Below, piece by piece: positions 43,984 through 52,247 of a stretch of 64,000 nt of DNA. Both the position numbers and the translations under genes were made by a program. How positions within the stretch are numbered: position 1 is the first letter of the stretch; every line of letters starts with the position of its first letter. The notes below the pieces were generated by a model that was not told where the DNA came from, ran no database searches, and saw nothing but the letters and a program-made list of their open reading frames with translations. This DNA comes from Arthrobacter sp. CDRTa11 (lineage in GTDB: Bacteria; Actinomycetota; Actinomycetes; Actinomycetales; Micrococcaceae). The stretch lies in assembly GCF_026427775.1 (NCBI RefSeq), contig NZ_CP044532.1, forward strand, positions 1,302,001 to 1,366,000. Reading direction: 5' to 3'.

Positions 43984-44517
43984 CTAGTCGGCGGGGCCCA
44001 GGTACTTCCTGGCCGTCGCCACCTTCATGTACAACCTCAAGGGGCTGCCGCCAGTTGAAGCAAACCCGTGCCGTTCGTACCACCCGACCAACCCGGCGTT
44101 GTCCGCGTCGACGACGATGATCTGGCCGCCGCCCACCTCGGAGGCGCTGATTATTCTTTCCAAGGCTGCTCGCAGTAGTTGCGAGCCCCACTGATGGGCC
44201 TTGTCGCCACGCCTGGTGCGGTCGAGTGCCAACTTGGCCAGGAGCCAGCCCGGTGCGCTGCGCAGCACTTTTCGTTGGAGTAGCTTCGGCATGTCATCGC
44301 GGACTACGAGAGTTGGGCAAATCGCGAAGTATCCAACAACGCGCTCCTGGGCATCTGGCGCCGCCTCCAGAAGCAGGTAGACCATGCTGGCTCCGGCATC
44401 AACCGCCTGCATTCCATGATCGGTTAGCCATTGGTTGTACGCGGGCTCACCGCAGTCAAAAGCCCCCAGGTCATACCCGGGGGCCAGTTTGGCGATGCGG
44501 AAAGACGAGACGCTCAT
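43984..44517 (-). CDS. GNAT acetyltransferase toxin, TacT-like
   Basis: A 177-residue GNAT-fold acetyltransferase. The acetyl-CoA binding segment LALDRTRRGDKAHQWGSQLL near residue 94 has the RxxGxG-like turn in variant form, and the ending GWYERHGFASTGGSPLRLYMK is typical of TacT/AtaT-type toxins, which acetylate the amino group of aminoacyl-tRNA and stop translation. It overlaps the DUF1778 antitoxin gene upstream by 4 bases (ATGA), the standard arrangement of such pairs. The tyrosine in the YERHGF segment is the expected catalytic position. Confidence 0.9.
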   Translation of the reverse strand: MSVSSFRIAKLAPGYDLGAFDCGEPAYNQWLTDHGMQAVDAGASMVYLLLEAAPDAQERVVGYFAICPTLVVRDDMPKLLQRKVLRSAPGWLLAKLALDRTRRGDKAHQWGSQLLRAALERIISASEVGGGQIIVVDADNAGLVGWYERHGFASTGGSPLRLYMKVATARKYLGPAD

Positions 44518-44783
44518 CGGCCGATTAGCCGGGGGAGCCTGGCCAGTTCCGCCAGTTCCGCGGACTCATCGGGACTGTCGAGGGAGGCCATCATGAGGTC
44601 AAACACCTCGGGCGCCATGAGAGTCATATCCGCCCGCGAGACCACCTTTTGTGCAGCCTGTCGTGCCGCGTCAGCCACGAACGCGGACTTGGTCACGTGA
44701 AGCAGTTCGGCGGCTTCCGTTATTAGGGCGTCGGTGCTCTCGTCGGTGCGCAATTCAAGCCGACGTGATTTGGTGTTGGGCAT
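44514..44783 (-). CDS. DUF1778 (TacA-like) antitoxin
   Basis: An 89-residue protein. The N-terminus is a ribbon-helix-helix DNA-binding domain (RRLELRTDESTDALITEAAELL) with SAFVADAARQAA as the second helix. The C-terminal tail (PEVFDLMMASLDSP ... LARLPRLIGR) is the expected toxin-wrapping region. GGAGG lies about 8 bases before the ATG. It should neutralise the GNAT toxin and repress the operon through the repeat at 44806-44823. Confidence 0.9.
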   Translation of the reverse strand: MPNTKSRRLELRTDESTDALITEAAELLHVTKSAFVADAARQAAQKVVSRADMTLMAPEVFDLMMASLDSPDESAELAELARLPRLIGR

Positions 44784-44805
44784 AGTGTGAACCTCCGCTC
44801 CCGAC

Positions 44806-44823
44806 TGTACGGCATTTGTACGG
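44806..44823. promoter_or_regulatory. Direct-repeat operator of the TacAT pair
   Basis: Two copies of TGTACGG (44806-44812 and 44817-44823), 11 bases apart, lie just upstream of the antitoxin gene. Spacing by one helical turn is what two ribbon-helix-helix dimers would contact. The core also overlaps the likely -10 region. Autoregulation is inferred. Confidence 0.55.
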
Positions 44824-44850
44824 TTGTCGGTAGGGCTAACCGAAGGGCCC

Positions 44851-45309
44851 CTACTCGCGGGAGTTCAGGGCGTCGAACTGCTCCTGCCAGAGGGACAGTT
44901 CGCGGTCCATGTACTGCCTGCGCGCCGGGGTCCATTTGGGCCAGATGTCGGAGGTGACCTCGGCTGCCGCCCGGTGGGGGATCTGGGGTACTTTCGCCCG
45001 CTGGGGGAGCGGGGCTGCTTTCGGCCTACGCGGGACGGGGGCTGCTTTCGGCCTTGAGCCGACAGCGGGCTGTGGGCCAGCGAGCCAGAGTTTGGGGTCC
45101 ATGAGCCAGAGCGCCAGTTTGCACACGCACCAGACGATGCCGGCGAGGACGAGAACGCCAAGAAGGAAGGCAACGTATAGTAGCCAACCCATTGCAAGGA
45201 AGACCAACATGGTCCATTTTACCCACCCAAACCTCGTTTTTGGGTTGTCACGGGATGGATTGACCGGGTTGCCGATCCCCATTGACCCAATCGGCCCCCG
45301 GCAGTTCAT
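44851..45309 (-). CDS. Hypothetical membrane protein with Pro-rich tail
   Basis: Up to 152 residues. A long hydrophobic stretch at about residues 33-70 (MLVFLAMGWLLYVAFLLGVLV and following) probably makes two helices. It is followed by a repeated Arg/Pro/Lys-Ala linker with three copies of a PKAAP/RAKVP-like unit, and a C-terminal amphipathic helix (RRQYMDRELSLWQEQFDAL). No good ribosome site precedes the first ATG; starts at residues 10 or 34 are possible. Unknown function. Confidence 0.55.
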   Translation of the reverse strand: MNCRGPIGSMGIGNPVNPSRDNPKTRFGWVKWTMLVFLAMGWLLYVAFLLGVLVLAGIVWCVCKLALWLMDPKLWLAGPQPAVGSRPKAAPVPRRPKAAPLPQRAKVPQIPHRAAAEVTSDIWPKWTPARRQYMDRELSLWQEQFDALNSRE

Positions 45310-45441
45310 TGTTTTGCAGAAGAACTAATGGGCGCGGCCCTAGACAGGGCTCATAGTCTCTGAAGGTGCGCCGGAAATGGGGCGCTCGCCGCTGGGGGCG
45401 GTCGCGTAGGCGGCGGCCTTTAAGCAGCCGTAGAGCGACGA

Positions 45442-45480
45442 GAAGAGCCCACCCTTGCTTTCTCCCTGGGTGGGCTCTTC
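45442..45480. terminator. Perfect 13-bp hairpin
   Basis: GAAGAGCCCACCC (45442-45454) and its exact complement (45468-45480) flank a 13-base pyrimidine-rich loop. It lies alone in the divergent region between the hypothetical membrane gene and the lipoprotein gene, ahead of the promoter at 45519. No T-run follows directly, so it may instead act as a leader or end structure of an unannotated short transcript. Confidence 0.5.
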
Positions 45481-45518
45481 GTGGGCTGAGGATTCCATTT
45501 TGCCGGCCACTGAGGCCG

Positions 45519-45547
45519 TTGTGCGGGCGAAAGTTGCCTCTTATAAT
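45519..45547 (+). promoter_or_regulatory. Sigma-70-type promoter for the lipoprotein gene
   Basis: A perfect TATAAT (45542-45547) is preceded at exactly 17 bases by TTGTGC (45519-45524). It lies 38 bases before the ATG at 45586, giving a short leader with GGGAGGA as ribosome site. Confidence 0.65.
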
Positions 45548-45585
45548 TCCGCCATAAGGCCCTATTTCATAGGGAGGAACGGGCA

Positions 45586-46164
45586 ATGAAGCTCAGAGTT
45601 CTCTTTGCGGCCGCGGCCGTTGCGATAGCTTCGCTCTCCGGTTGCGGAGGTTCAAACACAGTTACACCCGGCCCTACGCCACTGCCTACCGGAGCCGGCC
45701 CTACGGCACCGCCCACCGGAGCAGGGCCCGAACCCACGCAGAACCCACAGGTGAAGACCTCCGGCGCCTTCGGCGACACGATCACCTTTCCCAGCGCGAT
45801 AGCTGTAAGAGTCCCGCCGGGCAAGGCTGTACCTGCCAGCCAAACCGGTATGGGCGCCGTTGAGGGCAAGATCGTGGTTTTCGAGGTCGTCGTGACGAAC
45901 GGCGGAACGGAGCCGATCAATGCCGTCGGCATGGGCACTCCGAAGGTTAGCTATGGCGCTCAAGGCATCCAGGCTCAGTACGCTTTCGACTCGCAGGCGT
46001 TGGGCGGGACTGGCGGCTCTTTCTCAACGATTCTGCCAGGCGAGACGCAGACAGTGACGATGGCTTATGGCATCCCGGCGGCGGGCTTCGGCGACGTGCG
46101 GATGGAGGTCCACTCGGCGAATTACTCTGATCCACCGGCGATCTTCAAGGGCGCGGTTCAGTAA
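45586..46164 (+). CDS. DUF4352-like lipoprotein
   Basis: A 192-residue secreted lipoprotein. The signal ends in the lipobox SLSGC at residue 20, followed by a Thr/Pro/Gly linker with a repeated PTGAGP unit (residues 34-48). The remaining domain has the beta-sandwich pattern of DUF4352 (VVFEVVVTNGGTEPINAVGM, FSTILPGETQTVTMAYGIP). Such proteins are anchored at the outer face of the membrane and have unknown or immunoglobulin-like binding roles. The frame is intact, with a good promoter and ribosome site. Confidence 0.85.
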   Translation: MKLRVLFAAAAVAIASLSGCGGSNTVTPGPTPLPTGAGPTAPPTGAGPEPTQNPQVKTSGAFGDTITFPSAIAVRVPPGKAVPASQTGMGAVEGKIVVFEVVVTNGGTEPINAVGMGTPKVSYGAQGIQAQYAFDSQALGGTGGSFSTILPGETQTVTMAYGIPAAGFGDVRMEVHSANYSDPPAIFKGAVQ

Positions 46165-47113
46165 TCATTTCCGCCCGCTAGGTACGTCTCCAATCGGTCG
46201 ATTCCCGCCAGCCGCTCCAGGACACAGGCCTTGCCGAGGCCAGGGTAGACAGCCATGATCGCGGTATGCCGAGCCCACGAGCGTTCTATCGTTGCCGCTG
46301 GCTGCGTGAGCGGCGGCGTAATGGCACGCCGCGCGTCCAAGGCTTCGGACGGCGTACTGGGCGGCGCGGCAAGCGCCAGGGCGGGAGGTCGCCGGCGCGG
46401 TCCTTCGGGGTCACTGTTCTTGGCGCCGGCAACGGGAGGACCGGCCTTTTCCGGGCCACGTCAGCGGCTCCAACGGGAGCGTGCGGCCTTCCGGGCCTGC
46501 CGGGAGACTGAGGGGCGGACGCCGTTCTCGCCGGGCGCCTCTTCGTCGTCGAGGCGCAGGTCCAGGAGGCCCAGGAGGCGGACCAGGATAGCCCGTTGCT
46601 GCCGGGCCTCGGCGAGGAGCGGGGAGGGTCTGCCGTTCACGACGGGACCGGTCTCGCGGATCGCGTCTTCAATGATGCGTAGCGTGTCGACGGTCTCGGC
46701 GGCCTAGAGCAGGGCGGCCCGCTCGGGGATGGTGAGCTCGTACTCGGCGACGGCGGAGCGGTAGAGGGAAGCGCCGAAGGCGCCCAGGTGCGCCGGGACG
46801 TCGGCGCCGGCAGACTCGTCGCTGGACAGGATCGAAGGGATCCTGCTCCTGGCGCTCACTGCCGGCGTGGTGCTCCTGTCCTTTGCAGTGGGCGTGGGCG
46901 CCGCGGCGCTTCTGCTGCTGGCCGCCTATCACGCGTGGTTCCGGGACCGGCGTCGCGTCAGTCAACGTCCCGCAAGGGCGTAATTCATGACAGTACGACG
47001 GCGGCGCCCGCCTCCGCGCTTCCCGCACCTGTGCAGTCAGGCAGGGGAAATTAGGTAGGGCAAATTGCCGGTTTCCCTATCCGGCGGCTGCGGGTTGGAG
47101 CAAGATAGCCCCC
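46165..47113. other. Decayed region without intact genes
   Basis: Nearly 950 bases hold no credible intact gene. The minus strand has a terminase-small-subunit-like pseudogene (46461-46859). On the plus strand at 46822-46983 a hydrophobic frame (EGILLLALTAGVVLLSFAV ... AAYHAWFRDRR) lacks a start codon in frame and looks like the tail of a lost membrane gene. Minus-strand 46158-46340 ends in LERLAGIDRLETYLAGGNDY with no identified family. The stretch is very GC-rich with short frames on all strands. Confidence 0.5.
46461..46859 (-). pseudogene. Phage terminase small subunit-like gene with internal stop
   Basis: From a GTG at 46859 the minus-strand frame reads PAHLGAFGASLYRSAVAEYE, then LTIPERAALL, and meets TAG at 46704-46706. 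The same frame continues for 80 codons (AAETVDTLRIIEDAIRETGP, VVNGRPSPLLAEARQQRAIL, VRLLGLLDLRLDD) to a TGA at 46461. The order of an ALYRSVVAEYEL helix, an AAxTVDxL helix, a VNGRPSPLLAEARQQR segment and a leucine-rich end is that of P27-type terminase small subunits. One stop codon separates it from an intact gene. Assignment by pattern only. Confidence 0.5.
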
Positions 47114-48370
47114 ATGAAAAAGACTCTTGTGGCTGGGTTCGCAGCCGCGATGATGGCGTTTGGCGCAATGAATTCGGCTGTTGTGACTAACGCGGCGCCG
47201 CCCGAGCCATCCCACACTCCGGGGCAAATCATGGTCAAGTTCCGCGACAACGGCGCGCCTGCTGCTGGCGCCCTCCGCCAGCATGGCCTCAGCGAAGGCA
47301 CGGGAATCGGCAGCACCGGTGCACACCTCATCACGGTCCCTGCCGGCAAGGAACTCCAGCTCGCCGAGGCACTCAGCCGGAACCCGGCAGTGGAGTACGC
47401 GGAGCCGGACCCCGTCGTTACGGCCGCTACAACCGACCAATACTTCCCGCGCCAGTACGCCCTGCAAAACACCGGCCAATCGTTCACCAACACCTCCGGC
47501 ACACTGACGGTGGACAAGGGCACGCCGGACGCTGATGTGGACGCCGTTGAAGCATGGACCGTCACCACCGGCGTCGACGTCAAAGTTGCCGTTCTGGATT
47601 CCGGTGTTGCCAACGACAACCCCGATATCAATCCGAAGGTGGTTGCACGGGCCAACTTCACCAACGGGGAAACCGGCGACGACAACTATGGCCATGGCAC
47701 CCACGTGGCCGGCATCATCGCGGCCACCGCCAACAACACCCTAGGCGTGGCAGGCACGTGCCCTGGCTGCAGCATTCTGGACGGCAAAGTGCTGAACGAC
47801 AGCGGGATTGGATCGAGCTCAGGCCTGGCGGACGGCATCAACTGGGCTGTCAGCAATGGTGCCAAGGTCATCAACATGAGCCTCGGGGTGAGGCCATCAC
47901 GAACGCTCGAATCTGCCGTCAACAACGCGTGGACTAAGGGTGCTGTGCTGGTGGGCGCGGCAGGCAACGGCGGCAACCAGACCAAGATCTACCCGGGGGC
48001 GTACCCCAACGTGATTGCCGTTGGCGCCACCGACAACACCGATGCCAAAGCGTCGTTCTCAACCTACGGAGCCAGCTGGGTGGACGTCGCGGCACCGGGA
48101 GCCAACGTCTACTCAACGTTCCCGAACCACACCTTCGTCCTCGGTACCCAGAACAAGCGGTCCTTCGGTTACGACGTCGGCAACGGCACGTCAATGTCGT
48201 CAGCTATCGTCGCCGGTGTTGCCGCGCTCGCCTGGAGCTCACATCCTGGCGACACTCAGGCATCAGTGCGCTATTACGTCGAATCAACTGCCGAGATGAA
48301 ATCCGGCCAGGCGACCTTCTGGGCACATGGCCGGGTGAACGCAGATAAGACTGTCCGGGCTGTCCGCTAG
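47114..48370 (+). CDS. Secreted subtilisin-like serine protease (S8)
   Basis: A 418-residue peptidase of family S8, thermitase-like. A Sec signal peptide occupies residues 1-28. An inhibitor_I9/fervidolysin-type prodomain follows (PGQIMVKFRDNGAP near 36). The triad is complete: Asp in AVLDSGVAN near 158, His in YGHGTHVAGI near 195, Ser in GTSMSSAIVAGVAAL near 360. The oxyanion Asn lies in GAAGNGGN near 280. It is exported and degrades extracellular protein. Two cysteines in TCPGCS near 216 may bridge. The gene stands alone, close before the convergent nickel-transporter end. Confidence 0.93.
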   Translation: MKKTLVAGFAAAMMAFGAMNSAVVTNAAPPEPSHTPGQIMVKFRDNGAPAAGALRQHGLSEGTGIGSTGAHLITVPAGKELQLAEALSRNPAVEYAEPDPVVTAATTDQYFPRQYALQNTGQSFTNTSGTLTVDKGTPDADVDAVEAWTVTTGVDVKVAVLDSGVANDNPDINPKVVARANFTNGETGDDNYGHGTHVAGIIAATANNTLGVAGTCPGCSILDGKVLNDSGIGSSSGLADGINWAVSNGAKVINMSLGVRPSRTLESAVNNAWTKGAVLVGAAGNGGNQTKIYPGAYPNVIAVGATDNTDAKASFSTYGASWVDVAAPGANVYSTFPNHTFVLGTQNKRSFGYDVGNGTSMSSAIVAGVAALAWSSHPGDTQASVRYYVESTAEMKSGQATFWAHGRVNADKTVRAVR

Positions 48371-48376
48371 TTCCCG

Positions 48377-49402
48377 TCAGATCGCTGCCGCCGGACTCCG
48401 CCTGTGCCGGACGTACCAAACGGACCAGGTGATAAGAAAGGCACAGGTCAACATGTAGCCACCGCCGTCTCTTATGATTCCCGCTCCAGCTTCGAGAACC
48501 AGTTCCCGGCCTGACGCGCTGGCAACGACAGAGGCCAGCTGCAGGGAACCCACCGCGAAGGCGGCTATGACCGCGATCGCCGTGACCACCGTGTTGTAGT
48601 GGGTCCTTCGGTCAGGCCGCCATGATGCCCAATTGTAGGCCGCGCTCATGAAAGAGCCATTGAGGGTGTCCAGCAGGATCATGCCGGCAGCAAAAAGAAC
48701 CGGCAGCATCACCGGCGCGAAGGGGTTCGCGAACAGGAGCCCTCCCGCCGCAATCACGAGGAAGGCAACCTCCAGGGTGGTGTCCAGGCCCAGTCCAAAG
48801 AGCATCCCCACCAGGAACATCCCGCCGGGCCTGTCCGTTACCCACGACGTTCGTGCCAGCACCATACTTACCGGCGTTCTGACGGCGGGAACTGTTCCCT
48901 CGCCCAGGCCGGAAGCGGCAGGCGGCAAGCTGCGCTGTTTCAAAACAGCAAGCAGCGGCTTGAGGTTGGCAATGCCGATCGCGACGAGGAAAAGTCCCGC
49001 AACGAGGGCCCCGGCCAGGCCAAACACCTGAAAGGCGGCCCCTTCCGCTGCCGGTCCGGCGGCGAGGCTATGTGCCCCCAGCGTCAACAGCCCGGACAAC
49101 ACCAGCACCAAGGAGCAGTGGCCGGCGGAGAACCAGAATCCGACAGATGCGGAGGGGCGGCCCTGTTCACTGAGCTTGCGCGTCACTCCGTCGATCGCGG
49201 CGATATGGTCCACATCGAAGGCGTGGCGCAATCCCAGCAGGTATGCCGTCAGCCCCAGTCCCGCCAAACCCAGCTCTGCGCCAAACACTCCAGGCACCGA
49301 TGATGACGGAGCGAGCAGCACCAGGCCGCCCCATCCGAGCACGTGCAGAAACAGGATGAAGGCCGTCTTTCCCGGTACGGAAGATCGGCCCCGCACGTTC
49401 AC
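48377..49402 (-). CDS. NiCoT nickel/cobalt transporter (HoxN/NixA family)
   Basis: A 341-residue high-affinity Ni/Co permease with eight membrane helices. The signature of helix 2 is LGLRHAFDVDHIAAIDGVTR near residue 57, and the second family motif GLGLDTTLEVAFL lies near 203. Both hold the metal-coordinating His/Asp residues. The canonical first motif is HAFDADHI; here Ala is replaced by Val. The GTG start (49402) directly follows the stop of the cupin gene, so the pair is translationally coupled and controlled by the operator at 49953-49978. Confidence 0.92.
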   Translation of the reverse strand: MNVRGRSSVPGKTAFILFLHVLGWGGLVLLAPSSSVPGVFGAELGLAGLGLTAYLLGLRHAFDVDHIAAIDGVTRKLSEQGRPSASVGFWFSAGHCSLVLVLSGLLTLGAHSLAAGPAAEGAAFQVFGLAGALVAGLFLVAIGIANLKPLLAVLKQRSLPPAASGLGEGTVPAVRTPVSMVLARTSWVTDRPGGMFLVGMLFGLGLDTTLEVAFLVIAAGGLLFANPFAPVMLPVLFAAGMILLDTLNGSFMSAAYNWASWRPDRRTHYNTVVTAIAVIAAFAVGSLQLASVVASASGRELVLEAGAGIIRDGGGYMLTCAFLITWSVWYVRHRRSPAAAI

Positions 49403-49921
49403 TTATCCCCTAGGGCGGGGAGGTGTCAGGTTGTAGCGGGAGATGATCTCGGGCAGCCACGGCGCCTCGGCGAACTGAAGCCCGAAATCGGCCGCCAGTT
49501 TTTCGATGAGTTCCGGATCCGGCGGACCGGCCTCCAGGTGGTCGGCGAGGCCCCAGAAGAAGTGTTCGAAACCGGCCGGGCTGATGATCTCGATCATGCG
49601 GGCCGGTACTTTGCCGGCATTCCACATGGTGTGCAGCTCGTTCCGGGGTTTGGTGATGTAGCCGCCCGCACCCAAAACAGCCTGCCGCTCACCGGACCGG
49701 AAACCAATCTCTCCTTCGAGGACTATGGAGTACTCGTCCTCGCGGGTGTGGATGTGGGGAGGCACCAGGGCCCCCACCGGAAAGGGATGCTCCACAATGG
49801 ACAGCTGTTCATGTGTGTCGTCCCCGAAAAGCTTAAACACGACGCCGATGGTCCCCAGCGGTCCTTCGCGTCCCTGCCCGGGCTCCACGACAGTCAGCCG
49901 CGGAGCCTCATCATGTTCCAT
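49403..49921 (-). CDS. Cupin-domain protein (possible metal dioxygenase)
   Basis: A 172-residue monocupin. The metal motif PPHIHTREDEYSIVLEG near residue 45 gives two His and a Glu; the second motif holds a His in NELHTMWNAG near 91. These are the four ligands of active cupins. The C-terminal 60 residues form a helical extension. Related single cupins include quercetinases and other dioxygenases that take Ni, Co or Fe. Coupling to a nickel permease suggests, as inference, a nickel-dependent enzyme. It is the first gene of a TetR-controlled operon. Confidence 0.85.
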   Translation of the reverse strand: MEHDEAPRLTVVEPGQGREGPLGTIGVVFKLFGDDTHEQLSIVEHPFPVGALVPPHIHTREDEYSIVLEGEIGFRSGERQAVLGAGGYITKPRNELHTMWNAGKVPARMIEIISPAGFEHFFWGLADHLEAGPPDPELIEKLAADFGLQFAEAPWLPEIISRYNLTPPRPRG

Positions 49922-49952
49922 GACGGATTCCTTTCCCAGTGGGAGGTCCAGT

Positions 49953-49978
49953 TTCGATATACACTGGTGTATATCGAA
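49953..49978. promoter_or_regulatory. TetR operator, perfect 26-bp palindrome
   Basis: TTCGATATACAC (49953-49964), two bases, then its exact complement (49967-49978). It lies in the 89-base gap between the divergent cupin operon and the TetR-family gene, and overlaps the only AT-rich promoter-like bases there. This is the expected position and size for a TetR dimer-pair site that represses both directions. Confidence 0.85.
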
Positions 49979-50010
49979 TTATCGCCACGGCAAAGGACTG
50001 AGTCAATAGT

Positions 50011-50616
50011 TTGAGTGAACAGGAGCGTTCAACCAAAGGTCGGCAGTACCAGATGCGCAAGCGAGCGGACCAGATGGACGGCACGCGCCAACGCATTGTG
50101 GAGGCGACCTCCCACCTCCATGCCACCGTGGGCCCCGCACGGACCACGATTGCCGGCATCGCCGAGCAGGCGGGGGTGACCCGGTTGACCGTCTACCGGC
50201 ACTTTCCGGAGGACGTTGATCTCTTCAACGCCTGTTCGGCCCATTGGCGGTCACAACAGCAGCTGCCGGACCCCGCAGCGTGGTCAGCGGTCGGCGACCC
50301 CTACGGCCGCCTGCGCCTGGGACTGTCCGATACCTACCGTTTTTATCGGGAAGGTGCAGACATGCTCCTGCGGCTCCACCGGGACGTGGATGTCCTGCCG
50401 GAGGGCCTGCGCCGCAATCTGCAGGACCGCGATGCGCATTTCCGAGACGTCCTTTTAGAGCCGTTTTCCGAGCGTCGGGATGACAACACCCTGCGGGCCG
50501 TTGTGGGCCATGCTGTCTCCTTCTGGACCTGGCACTCCCTGTGCAGGCAGAACGGGCTCACGGAAGAGGCGGCAGTTGAAGCGATGGCGGCGCTGGTAGC
50601 CGTGGTTCCCTCGTGA
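50011..50616 (+). CDS. TetR-family regulator of cupin/nickel operon
   Basis: Up to 201 residues. The helix-turn-helix reads IVEATSHLHATVGPARTTIAGIAEQAGVTRLTVYRHFPED at about residues 29-68, typical of TetR. The C-terminal ligand domain has no named family. The longest frame starts with TTG at 50011; an ATG at 50053 is an alternative. It is divergent from the cupin gene and probably binds the palindrome at 49953-49978, repressing itself and the operon until a ligand is bound. Confidence 0.9.
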   Translation: MSEQERSTKGRQYQMRKRADQMDGTRQRIVEATSHLHATVGPARTTIAGIAEQAGVTRLTVYRHFPEDVDLFNACSAHWRSQQQLPDPAAWSAVGDPYGRLRLGLSDTYRFYREGADMLLRLHRDVDVLPEGLRRNLQDRDAHFRDVLLEPFSERRDDNTLRAVVGHAVSFWTWHSLCRQNGLTEEAAVEAMAALVAVVPS

Positions 50617-50663
50617 CAACGGTCCGTCCGCAGGAACCTCCTGCATAGAACCGGCTGGCAGTC

Positions 50664-52247
50664 CTAAGACTGCAGCCCCGGCACGCCGTCCTGGATGGTG
50701 AAGGAGGCCTTCGTGCTGACGGCGGATCCTGGCGTCGTGACGTAGTCCAGGACCCGGAAGTCCGCCGTCAGCGCGTCCTTGGTAATCTTCGTGTTCACGT
50801 AGCCGCGGTTGTCGTTGTAGAACTTCAGGTGCGGGTTCCATGCCATCACCGGGTCGATGGTGGAGCCTGAGCCGTCGCCGTTGGACGTGATGGAGGTGCA
50901 CACGAGTTCCGAGCCGACCACGGGGGAGGCCGGGTCCGTGTAGTCCACCTTAATGTCGTTGGCCCAGTTGCGGTGCACGTCGCCGGTAAGGACGACGGCG
51001 TTGCGGACATTTGCGTCCACCCAGCCCTGGGTGATGCGGCGGCGCGAAGCGGCGTAGCCGTCCCACCCGTCCATGGAGACGTCGTCGATCTCCGGGGCCT
51101 GGTTCCGGTCCTTTTCGGCGAAGAACACCTGCTGGCCAAGGATGTCCCAGCACTGCGTGGAGTTTTTGAATCCGTCCAGCAGCCACTTCTCCTGCTCGGC
51201 GCCGGTGATGGTGCGGTCCTCGGCTAGGCGTTCGGCCACGTTCTTCTGCCAGCCGTCGCCGGCGAGCTGGTCGTCCCGGTACTGCCGGGTGTCCATCATG
51301 TGGAAGTTGGCCAGCTGGCCCCACTGGATGGTGCGGTAGATCTTCATGTCGAACCCGGCCGGCACGGAGGAAGCCCGCAGCGGCATGTTCTCGTAGTACG
51401 CCTGGAAGGCGGCGGCGCGGCGCTGCCGGAACCGCTCGGTGGTGTCGTTCAGCTGGCCGGCGTCGTTGTTCTCCGGGACCTCGTCCGCCCAGTTGTTGTC
51501 CACCTCGTGGTCATCCCACACCACCAGCCACGGGGCGATGGCGTGCGCGGCCTGCAGGTCGGCGTCGGACTTGTACTGCGCGTGCCGCTGCCGGTAGCCG
51601 GCCAGGCTGGAGGTCTCCGGGCCCTGGTGATCGCGCGGGTTTCCGCCGCCAATCACATAGCTGTCCTTCTTGTACTCGTACATGTAGTCGCCCAGGTGCA
51701 GCACCAGGTCCGGGTGGTCCTGGGCCAGCCGCGTGTAAGCGGTGAAGTAGCCGTGCTCGTACTGCGAGCAGCTGGCGAACGCCATGGCCAGCGCCGCCGG
51801 CATCTCGTGAGGGGCCGGGCTGGTGAGGGTACGGCCCACCGCACTGACGTGCCGGCCGGTGCGGAACCGGTAGAAGTATTCACGGCCCGGCCTGAGCCCT
51901 TTGAGCTCCACGTGGACGGAGTGGGCCGTTTCGATCCGGGCCTGCTCGATGCCGCGGGCCACTACCGTGCGCATGCCCGGGTCCTCGGCCACTTCCCAGG
52001 CGACCGCGACGTTGCGGGAGGGCATTCCACCCAGTCCGTCCTCGGCGACCGGATCCAGCGCCAGACGGGTCCAGATCACAAAGCCGTCCGGCCACGGCTC
52101 GCCGGAGGCGATGCCCAGGAGGAACGGATCGGTGCGGAGGCCGGCGTCGTCCGCTATGGAGGTGGCGACGGCGGCACCCGGCAGAGCGGCGACCAGCCCG
52201 GCCCCGAGTCCGACGGAAAGGAGGGATCTGCGCGAAATGTTGTCCAT
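50664..52247 (-). CDS. phoD: Alkaline phosphatase D (PhoD), Tat-exported
   Basis: A 527-residue phosphodiesterase/alkaline phosphatase that frees phosphate from organic phosphates outside the cell. A twin-arginine signal (SRRSLLSVGLGAGLVAALPG) opens it. The N-terminal PhoD domain (FLLGIASGEPWPDGFVIWTRL) is followed by metal ligands in LHLGDYMYEY near residue 182, WDDHEVDNNW near 248 and LTGDVHRNW near 420. The Ca/Fe-binding Asp, Tyr and His positions are all there. A fossil of a second copy's 3' end lies at 21478-21596. It is probably induced by low phosphate, but no pho box was recognised. Confidence 0.93.
   Translation of the reverse strand: MDNISRRSLLSVGLGAGLVAALPGAAVATSIADDAGLRTDPFLLGIASGEPWPDGFVIWTRLALDPVAEDGLGGMPSRNVAVAWEVAEDPGMRTVVARGIEQARIETAHSVHVELKGLRPGREYFYRFRTGRHVSAVGRTLTSPAPHEMPAALAMAFASCSQYEHGYFTAYTRLAQDHPDLVLHLGDYMYEYKKDSYVIGGGNPRDHQGPETSSLAGYRQRHAQYKSDADLQAAHAIAPWLVVWDDHEVDNNWADEVPENNDAGQLNDTTERFRQRRAAAFQAYYENMPLRASSVPAGFDMKIYRTIQWGQLANFHMMDTRQYRDDQLAGDGWQKNVAERLAEDRTITGAEQEKWLLDGFKNSTQCWDILGQQVFFAEKDRNQAPEIDDVSMDGWDGYAASRRRITQGWVDANVRNAVVLTGDVHRNWANDIKVDYTDPASPVVGSELVCTSITSNGDGSGSTIDPVMAWNPHLKFYNDNRGYVNTKITKDALTADFRVLDYVTTPGSAVSTKASFTIQDGVPGLQS

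Noticed and set aside
45340-45440. Possible tRNA or small structured RNA before the 13-bp hairpin
   Set aside because: No cloverleaf with TTC arm could be built by eye, so no RNA gene is called; only the hairpin is listed.
46266-46511. Plus-strand Arg/Gly-rich frames in the decayed region
   Set aside because: No ribosome site, no family and biased composition; more likely shadows of the decayed minus-strand frame.
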